NCBI GenBank assembly: GCA_002432565.1
Contig: DJFP01000024.1
Coordinates: 3,627-9,255, forward strand
From: Flavobacteriales bacterium UBA5869
GTDB lineage: Bacteria; Bacteroidota; Bacteroidia; Flavobacteriales_D; Crocinitomicaceae
Length of the DNA stretch: 5,629 bases
Direction of reading: 5' to 3'
A program made the translations under genes and the position numbers. Shown here in pieces: positions 1-4,583 of this stretch. Position 1 is the stretch's first letter. Every line of letters begins with the position of its first letter. Under the pieces are notes generated by a model that was not told where the DNA came from, made no database searches, and was given only the letters and a program-made list of their open reading frames with translations.

Positions 1-696
1 CAATTGTTCTCAGCAACTATTTTCTACAAAAACTTCATCAATCCGATCGAGCAAAAATCGCGTCCGGACGTAGTCGGAGAAATTTCTTTCCAAAATGTTC
101 CTTCAGCAACGAATTACGGATTAGAACTGGAGGCAAGATCATTGATCTCGACAATCTTTGGGATGGACACCTCTTCTTTGTTTGATGATTTAACGGTTTA
201 CTCCAATTTATCAATCATTCGTTCTCAGGTGGATGTTTCAGGTGTTGCGGGAAGTGTAGCTGATTCCAGACCGCTTCAGGGTCAGTCGCCTTATGTCTTC
301 AATGCAGGTATTCGTTATGACAATGCACGTAACCAATGGGGAGTAGCTTTGAATGTGAACCGTGTGGGGCAGCGAATTTACATTGTTGGCAACGTGAACG
401 AACCGGATCTATGGGAACAGGGAAGAACATTCCTTGATCTTCAAATCACTAAAGGGTTCTGGAAAGGACGTGCTCAATTTAAATTAAACATTCAAAATAT
501 CCTGGCACAAGATCAGGTCTTTTATCAGAATAACTTCACTGCCAGATCCGAAGCAAAAGGAATGAACGGATTCTTCAACACCATTTTTATCGGAGATAAG
601 AACAATGCAAAAGGTTTTGATAAAGACATTGATCAACGAGTTTGGAAAACAAACTTCGGAAGAACATTCAGTGCTTCTATCAGTTTCAGATTGTAA
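1..696 (+). CDS. TonB-dependent outer-membrane receptor, C-terminal part (5' end outside window)
   Basis: The frame is open from base 1, so the plug domain and most of the barrel lie upstream of the window; 231 residues and the TAA stop are visible. The fragment reads as alternating amphipathic beta strands of an outer-membrane barrel. Landmarks typical of Bacteroidota TonB-dependent receptors with an N-terminal CarboxypepD_reg domain are SATNYGLELEAR (about residues 35-46), LQGQSPYVFNAGIRY (about 92-106), NRVGQRIYIVGN (about 120-131), and a strand ending LNIQNILAQDQVFYQNN. The protein ends in TFSASISFRL, a final membrane strand. The TTG at base 4 is not a start, because homologous-looking barrel sequence continues upstream of it. 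By family knowledge it would import a scarce ligand across the outer membrane using TonB energy. The ligand cannot be told from this fragment. A terminator follows 24 bases after the stop, and the next gene encodes a T9SS-exported protein, a common partner for this receptor type. Confidence 0.93.
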   Translation, partial: QLFSATIFYKNFINPIEQKSRPDVVGEISFQNVPSATNYGLELEARSLISTIFGMDTSSLFDDLTVYSNLSIIRSQVDVSGVAGSVADSRPLQGQSPYVFNAGIRYDNARNQWGVALNVNRVGQRIYIVGNVNEPDLWEQGRTFLDLQITKGFWKGRAQFKLNIQNILAQDQVFYQNNFTARSEAKGMNGFFNTIFIGDKNNAKGFDKDIDQRVWKTNFGRTFSASISFRL

Positions 697-719
697 AAAA
701 TAGTCAAAACACCTGAGAG

Positions 720-754
720 GCCATCAGTCAGCTGACTGATGGCTTTTCTTTTTT
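720..754 (+). terminator. Rho-independent terminator of the TonB receptor gene
   Basis: A perfect 24-bp palindrome (720-743, starting GCCATCAGTC and centred on AGCT) forms a long GC-containing stem with a minimal loop. It is followed directly by TTTTCTTTTTT. The preceding GAGAG (715-719) can pair partly with the T-run and lengthen the stem. It lies 24 bases after the receptor stop codon, so the receptor transcript most likely ends here and the next gene needs its own promoter. Confidence 0.93.
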
Positions 755-1051
755 GATGTTTTCCAGTAGTGCCGAAAAATTTTTCGCCCTACAAGATGAA
801 TGGAAAGTTAAACAGCACCAATAATCAACTAAACGATCAACTCCAAATACCCGCTCCAACCTCTTGAGGCTTCCAATCCTCTACTCCGCTCTACTCTTGC
901 CTAAATCGAAAAACTAAACCCTTTTACCCATGTTAAGCCAATGCTAAATCAATTAAACCTCACTTAACATTTATTTACGCGAATCGTAACTTAAAGGAAA
1001 GGATAGAACAAGGTTTGAAGAGCAATTTTGTACCAAGAAAAAAAACGAAAA
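755..1051 (+). other. Intergenic region upstream of the T9SS-secreted protein gene
   Basis: About 300 bases without a supported gene. It holds a 14-bp palindrome (773-786), then a pyrimidine-rich stretch (about 841-900) in which CTCTACTC is almost repeated back to back, then AT-rich DNA. The promoter of the gene starting at 1052 should lie here. The only element resembling the Bacteroidota -7 box TAnnTTTG is CAATTTTG at 1023-1030. It has one mismatch and no TTTG at the expected distance upstream, so I do not assign it. The leader just before the start codon is very A-rich and shows no Shine-Dalgarno site, as is usual in this phylum. Confidence 0.5.
773..786. repeat. 14-bp perfect palindrome CGAAAAATTTTTCG
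   Basis: Five A and five T bases flanked by CG on each side form a perfect palindrome about 19 bases after the T-run of the preceding terminator. One further outer pair (G771-C788) matches across a C/C mismatch. It has no loop-stem-T-run layout of its own for the + strand, so it reads better as a possible protein-binding site or a chance A/T tract than as a terminator. Function unknown. Confidence 0.4.
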
Positions 1052-2668
1052 ATGAAAAAGATTTACTTAAGTGCATTATTCGCAGGTTTAGGAACCTTTG
1101 CAGCATTCGGACAGTTGTTCGAACCAACAACGTATCGCGGTGCTTTCGCTCCTGCTCCAACAGCAATGTGGTCAGAAGGGTGGGCTAACTGGGATCCTCA
1201 AAACACAAACTACGGTACTCCAAACCAAACGATCACTACAAACATTACAACAAACACTACCTGGACAGCAGGAAACGTTTACTTGTTGCAAGGTCAGATC
1301 TATGTAAAAAACAACGCTACGTTGACAATCGAGCCGGGAACAATCATCATGGGTGATAAAGCGGTTCAGGGATCAGGTTTGTTCATTACCAAAGGAGCAA
1401 AATTAATGGCTCAGGGTACAGTAAACGCTCCGATCGTATTTACTTCCAACCAGCCTGTAGGATCTCGTGCAGCAGGTGACTGGGGTGGATTGATCTTCCT
1501 TGGAAAAGGTGCTAACAACCAAACAAACGGTATTGCAAACATCGAAGGTCTTGCTCCTACTACAGATACAGAATTCGGTGGTGGTGCTGCTCCTGACAAC
1601 GCTGACAATTCAGGTAAATTGACTTTCGTACGTGTAGAATTCCCTGGATATGCATACCAAACAGATAAAGAAATCAACGGAATTACTTTCGGTTCTGTAG
1701 GTAGTGGTACTGAAGTGAACTTTGTTCAGGTATCTTTCTGTAATGATGATGGGTTCGAGTGGTTCGGTGGAGCTGTGAATGCAAAGCACTTGATTTCTTA
1801 CAGAAACTTAGATGACGATTTCGATACGGATTACGGTTTCTCCGGAAACATCCAATTCGGTTTGATCGTTCGTGATCCTAACTTAGCGGACAACCCGGCT
1901 ATCTCTACTTCAGAAGGTTTTGAATCTGATAATGATGCTACCGGTTCTACAAACAACCCGCAAACAAACGCAACATTCTCTAATATCACTGCAATCGGAC
2001 CATACAGAGGTAACACATCAAACACCATTGCTACTGGTTACCGTCGCGGAGCACGTATCCGTAAAAATTCAGCTCTTGACATCCGCAATTCAATCTTTAT
2101 GGATTTCCAAAGAGGTATTTTCATCGATGGAACTGCTTGTGAAGCAAATGCAACAAACGGATTGATCCTTTACAAGAACAATATCGTTGCAGGTAACTCT
2201 CCTGGTAAAGTAACGGAAAGAACAGCTTCAAGTACATTTGATATCCAATCTTGGTTTGCTGCCGGAATGAACGACTCTATCGCTTCTACAGCTGGTATTT
2301 TGACAACTCCTTATAATTACCTTGCTCCTGACTACCGTCCGGCTGCCAGTTCTCCACTTTTGAGCGGAGCTGACTTTACAGGTCTTTTGGGAATCAAAGA
2401 AGTTTCAGCTATTGCAGGTGTTTCTTTATACCCTAACCCAACAAATGAAAACGCAAAATTATTTGTTGACGTAGCTCAAAACAGCACTATCGAAGTAACT
2501 GTAATGAATGCAAACGGACAAGTAATGCAGACAGTGGGTACAAAATATGCGGAAGTTGGAACTCATGAGTTCACAATCAACGCTGCTGATTTTGCTCAAG
2601 GATTGTACTACGCAGTTGTAAGAACCGGTGATGCAGTTAAGACTGTTAAATTGAGCGTAGTGAAATAA
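1052..2668 (+). CDS. Secreted beta-helix-like repeat protein with T9SS type A sorting domain
   Basis: A 538-residue exported protein. Residues 1-20 are a signal peptide (MKK, a hydrophobic core, then AFG before Q21). A short N/T-rich lead with SEGWANWDP follows. The body (about 60-440) has Gly/Asn-rich short strands such as LTIEPGTIIMGD, then GDWGGLIFLG, DNSGKLTFVRVEF, EINGITFGSVGSGT and SFCNDDGFEWFGG, which suggest a right-handed parallel beta-helix. Acidic clusters DDDFDTDYG (254-262) and EGFESDNDATGS (288-299) could bind calcium or another metal (inference). There are only two cysteines, C230 and C363. The last 82 residues (from VSLYPNP, 457) are a T9SS type A domain: YPNPT, NANGQVMQT, then QGLYYAVV and KLSVVK. 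By family knowledge, this tail directs passage through the type IX system to the surface or medium. Relatives are sometimes misnamed 'multidrug transporter', but no membrane segments beyond the signal peptide are visible. The start is ATG 1052, because the signal peptide begins there. Biochemical role unknown; the upstream TonB receptor is its likely partner. Confidence 0.92.
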   Translation: MKKIYLSALFAGLGTFAAFGQLFEPTTYRGAFAPAPTAMWSEGWANWDPQNTNYGTPNQTITTNITTNTTWTAGNVYLLQGQIYVKNNATLTIEPGTIIMGDKAVQGSGLFITKGAKLMAQGTVNAPIVFTSNQPVGSRAAGDWGGLIFLGKGANNQTNGIANIEGLAPTTDTEFGGGAAPDNADNSGKLTFVRVEFPGYAYQTDKEINGITFGSVGSGTEVNFVQVSFCNDDGFEWFGGAVNAKHLISYRNLDDDFDTDYGFSGNIQFGLIVRDPNLADNPAISTSEGFESDNDATGSTNNPQTNATFSNITAIGPYRGNTSNTIATGYRRGARIRKNSALDIRNSIFMDFQRGIFIDGTACEANATNGLILYKNNIVAGNSPGKVTERTASSTFDIQSWFAAGMNDSIASTAGILTTPYNYLAPDYRPAASSPLLSGADFTGLLGIKEVSAIAGVSLYPNPTNENAKLFVDVAQNSTIEVTVMNANGQVMQTVGTKYAEVGTHEFTINAADFAQGLYYAVVRTGDAVKTVKLSVVK

Positions 2669-2703
2669 GTTTTCTCTGTTAGTTTAGTTTTATAGCAAAG
2701 TTT

Positions 2704-2736
2704 AAGGGGTTTCCGCTGCGGCGGAAGCCCTTTTTT
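2704..2736 (+). terminator. Rho-independent terminator of the T9SS protein gene
   Basis: A 10-bp stem (GGGTTTCCGC at 2707-2716 with GCGGAAGCCC at 2721-2730, one G-T pair) closes a TGCG loop and runs straight into six T bases. It starts 36 bases after the stop codon. The minus strand lacks a matching T-run, so it appears to work in one direction only. Confidence 0.93.
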
Positions 2737-2755
2737 CATATCATGAGTTTATAAT

Positions 2756-2771
2756 AACATGATATCATGTT
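2756..2771. repeat. 16-bp perfect palindrome AACATGATATCATGTT
   Basis: A perfect inverted repeat in the spacer upstream of the FMN reductase gene. Its half-site motif ATATCATG also occurs 24 bases earlier (2738-2745), giving a direct repeat of part of the palindrome. The size and symmetry fit an operator for a dimeric regulator, but it lies about 115-130 bases upstream of the start codon. It has too little G+C and no T-run to act as a terminator. Function is inferred only. Confidence 0.4.
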
Positions 2772-2863
2772 TTCGTTACATAACAAAGTGATTGAGACTA
2801 AAACGGGATTCATAAGCTGTAAAATCTGTAAATCAAAGCCCCTCATTAGTTTGAGAATATGCC

Positions 2864-2871
2864 TATCTTCG
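2864..2871 (+). promoter_or_regulatory. Possible Bacteroidota -7 promoter element for the FMN reductase gene
   Basis: TATCTTCG matches the Bacteroidota -7 consensus TAnnTTTG at all but one defined base. It lies 15 bases before the ATG at 2887, which would give a very short A-rich leader. The nearest TTTG (2850-2853) is only 10 bases upstream, too close for the usual -33 element, so the assignment is weak. Some promoter is nevertheless needed here because the previous transcript ends at 2736. Confidence 0.35.
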
Positions 2872-2886
2872 TAAAAAGAAAATACC

Positions 2887-3420
2887 ATGAAAATATTAGC
2901 ATTCGGAGCAAGTACCAGTAAATCCTCTATCAATCAGCAATTTGCGCTTTTCGCAGCGCATCAGTTTGACGGAGAAGTCAATATGATCGATCTGAATGAC
3001 TTTGAAATGCCTGTATTTTCAGTAGACAAGGAAAAGGAAGATGGTTACCCGGTTCAGGCTCATGAACTTCATGAGATCATTGAAAGCTCTGATTTCCTGG
3101 TAATTTCCATGACCGAGCACAACGGAAGTTATTCTGCAGCATTCAAGAATACACTGGATTGGTGTTCCCGATTGAATAACAGCGTATTCCATGACAAACC
3201 GATGTTATTGATCTCCACTTCTCCGGGTAAACTGGGCGCAAAATTCTCGCTGGAGGCTGCTTTAAGCCGTTTTCCACGCCATAATGCAAACATTTTGGGA
3301 CATTTCAGCTTACCGAGTTTCCAGGAAAATTTCAAAGACGGAATTATCAACGAAGAACTGGCAAAAGAATTCAATGATTTGATCTCAAACGTGAAAGAAA
3401 CCTTATCTAAGCTGAAATAG
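2887..3420 (+). CDS. NAD(P)H-dependent FMN reductase family oxidoreductase (flavodoxin fold)
   Basis: A 177-residue soluble cytoplasmic protein, normal length for the NADPH-dependent FMN reductase family (which includes quinone, chromate and azo-dye reductases). The N-terminal strand KILAFGAS leads into the FMN phosphate-binding loop GASTSKSSIN (7-16). The second flavin loop is TEHNGSYSAAFKNTLDW (76-92), matching the family's P-E-Y-N-G-S...K-N-A-I-D-W pattern with T at the usual Pro and H at the usual Tyr. A third motif, STSPGKLGA (110-118), corresponds to the family's SPG-G-G loop. The exact electron acceptor cannot be deduced. Relatives reduce free flavin, quinones or other small electrophiles. 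The ATG at 2887 starts the conserved first strand directly and is preceded by an A-rich leader. The gene stands alone on its strand after a terminator. Its last 18 bases overlap the 3' end of bshB1 on the other strand. Confidence 0.88.
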   Translation: MKILAFGASTSKSSINQQFALFAAHQFDGEVNMIDLNDFEMPVFSVDKEKEDGYPVQAHELHEIIESSDFLVISMTEHNGSYSAAFKNTLDWCSRLNNSVFHDKPMLLISTSPGKLGAKFSLEAALSRFPRHNANILGHFSLPSFQENFKDGIINEELAKEFNDLISNVKETLSKLK

Positions 3421-4122
3421 GGAATCGACTCCGATAACGCGTTCAACCGTGTATCCTTCCGCATAACGGACCCCGATGGATCGTCCGAATTCGGCCATTC
3501 TGCCACGCAGGAACTCAAAAAATTCTTCTCCTGAAATCGGTGTTTTCGGTTCCGAAGAATTCGGATCCCAGAATTGGGTCTTATAAGCTTTGATTGAATC
3601 GAATTTCTGTTCTACGAAATCGGTGACATCAATCACAAAATCCGGTTTGAGGTAGCGGTCCTGGATGTAATGGTAAACAAACTTCGGACGGTGGACCTCC
3701 TGTGGTTCACCGTTCCAGGTAGTTTCAATTCTACGCAATCCGGCTAAAAAACAAGCTTCGGAAGCCAATTTACTTCCTTTACCATGATCCGGGTGACGGT
3801 CCGAAACAGCATTCATTAAAACAATTTCGGGTTTGAAACGGCGGATTTGTTCAATGATCAATCGCAGGTTTTCTTCGGAGTGTTCAAAAAAACCATCTGG
3901 CATTTTCAGGTTAACCCGTTCCGTTAACCCCAGGATTTTAGCTGCTGCATCAGCTTCTTCCTTTCGGGTTTCTTTCGTTCCGCGCGAGCCCAATTCACCC
4001 TGTGTAAGATCAATTACCCCGGTAGTATACCCCATTGCACGGTGTTTCAGTAAAGTTCCCGAAGCGGATAGTTCCACGTCATCCGGGTGCGCACCGATTG
4101 CTAAAACGTCAATTTGACTCAT
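3403..4122 (-). CDS. bshB1: Bacillithiol biosynthesis deacetylase BshB1
   Basis: A 239-residue LmbE/PIG-L family zinc deacetylase. By family knowledge, BshB1 removes the acetyl group from GlcNAc-malate to give GlcN-malate, the second step of bacillithiol synthesis, between BshA and BshC; some members also hydrolyse bacillithiol conjugates. The zinc motif AHPDD has H12 and D15 as ligands and D14 as the expected catalytic base. The third ligand comes from DRHPDHGKG (H110 or H113). ELGSRGT (43-49), KMPDGFF (73-79) and QFWDPNSSEPKT (183-194) fit the BshB1 subgroup rather than general LmbE proteins. The start is ATG 4122, which overlaps the stop of the peroxidase gene as ATGA and puts the first conserved strand at residue 4. 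An in-frame TTG at 4137 would add five residues inside the upstream gene and is less likely. bshA and bshC are not in the window. The stop (TAA) lies inside the 3' end of the facing FMN reductase gene. Confidence 0.94.
   Translation of the reverse strand: MSQIDVLAIGAHPDDVELSASGTLLKHRAMGYTTGVIDLTQGELGSRGTKETRKEEADAAAKILGLTERVNLKMPDGFFEHSEENLRLIIEQIRRFKPEIVLMNAVSDRHPDHGKGSKLASEACFLAGLRRIETTWNGEPQEVHRPKFVYHYIQDRYLKPDFVIDVTDFVEQKFDSIKAYKTQFWDPNSSEPKTPISGEEFFEFLRGRMAEFGRSIGVRYAEGYTVERVIGVDSLFQLR
4119..4122 (-). promoter_or_regulatory. ATGA start/stop overlap, peroxidase to bshB1
   Basis: On the minus strand these four bases read ATGA: the ATG of bshB1 and the TGA of the peroxidase gene share two bases. 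This favours re-initiation by the same ribosome and is the main reason for choosing the 4122 start of bshB1. Confidence 0.85.
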
Positions 4123-4583
4123 GATTTTTGGATCCAATCTAAAATATGTGACTCAACAGGTTCTGTTTGCGGTGAAAAATAACCGGCAATTTTACCTTTT
4201 CCATCAATCAGGTATTTCTGAAAATTCCAGCTTACTTCCGTACCTGTTTGTTCCTTCAGCCATTCATAAATCGGATGGATCTCCTCACCTATGGTGTGTA
4301 CCTTTTCAGAAAGCGGGAAACTTACTCCATAATTCGTAGAACAAAAAGCCGCGATCTCTTCTGCCGTTCCAGGCTCCTGCCCTGCAAAATCATTACAGGG
4401 AACTCCAAGTATCGTGAAACGATCCCCGCCAAACTCTTCATTCAGCTCTTGTAGCTGTGTATACTGAGGAGTAAGACCACATTGGGAAGCAACATTCACC
4501 AGAAGGATTTTCTTACCTTTAAAAGTATTCCAATCGATGGGATTACCATCTAAATAATTCAATGAAAAATCATACAAGGTCAT
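4119..4583 (-). CDS. Glutathione peroxidase family thiol peroxidase (Cys type)
   Basis: A 154-residue single-domain thioredoxin-fold peroxidase, the usual length for bacterial BtuE/BsaA-type enzymes. It starts at the conserved first element (LYDFSLNYLDG). The active-site loop NVASQCGLTPQY (30-41) has peroxidatic C35, an ordinary cysteine rather than selenocysteine. The rest of the catalytic set is present: Q69 in CNDFAGQEPG (63-72), and W119 and N120 in WNFQKYLID. C81 sits where thioredoxin-dependent plant and insect members carry the resolving cysteine, and C63 is the cysteine conserved in the FPCN-type motif. This arrangement suggests a two-cysteine enzyme recycled by thioredoxin. Glutathione need not be the reductant. 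No signal peptide is visible, so it should act in the cytoplasm on hydrogen or organic peroxides. The gene overlaps both neighbours by 4 bases, upstream with the ccsA-type gene and downstream with bshB1, so it sits in the middle of a tight operon. Confidence 0.93.
   Translation of the reverse strand: MTLYDFSLNYLDGNPIDWNTFKGKKILLVNVASQCGLTPQYTQLQELNEEFGGDRFTILGVPCNDFAGQEPGTAEEIAAFCSTNYGVSFPLSEKVHTIGEEIHPIYEWLKEQTGTEVSWNFQKYLIDGKGKIAGYFSPQTEPVESHILDWIQKS
4580..4583 (-). promoter_or_regulatory. ATGA start/stop overlap, ccsA-type gene to peroxidase
   Basis: On the minus strand the peroxidase ATG (4583-4581) and the cytochrome biogenesis gene TGA (4582-4580) form ATGA. This is the same arrangement as at the next junction and points to coupled translation of all three genes. 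Confidence 0.85.

Noticed and set aside
1028..1051. In-frame TTG start that would add eight residues (LYQEKKRK) to the T9SS protein
   Set aside because: The signal peptide begins cleanly at the ATG at 1052 (MKKIYL...), and the extra residues are highly charged and come from the A-rich leader.
1200..1270. Asn/Thr-rich repeated codons (AACATTACAACAAACACTAC-like) as a tandem repeat or phase-variable tract
   Set aside because: The units are irregular and fit a normal low-complexity linker after the signal peptide; no exact tandem repeat is present.
2736..2933. 65-codon minus-strand open frame in the spacer before the FMN reductase
   Set aside because: It runs over the reductase start and the palindrome, has no recognisable domain, and would begin inside a conserved gene.
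3129..3518. 129-codon minus-strand open frame across the end of the FMN reductase and bshB1
   Set aside because: It overlaps two well-supported genes in other frames and its translation shows no recognisable domain.
3833..4117. 94-codon plus-strand open frame inside bshB1
   Set aside because: It is antisense to conserved BshB1 sequence, including the zinc motif, and its Ser/Arg/Pro-rich translation is typical of an antisense shadow.
4123..4137. In-frame TTG start extending bshB1 by five residues
   Set aside because: The ATG at 4122 forms a 4-base overlap with the upstream stop and gives the normal N-terminus just ahead of the AHPDD strand.
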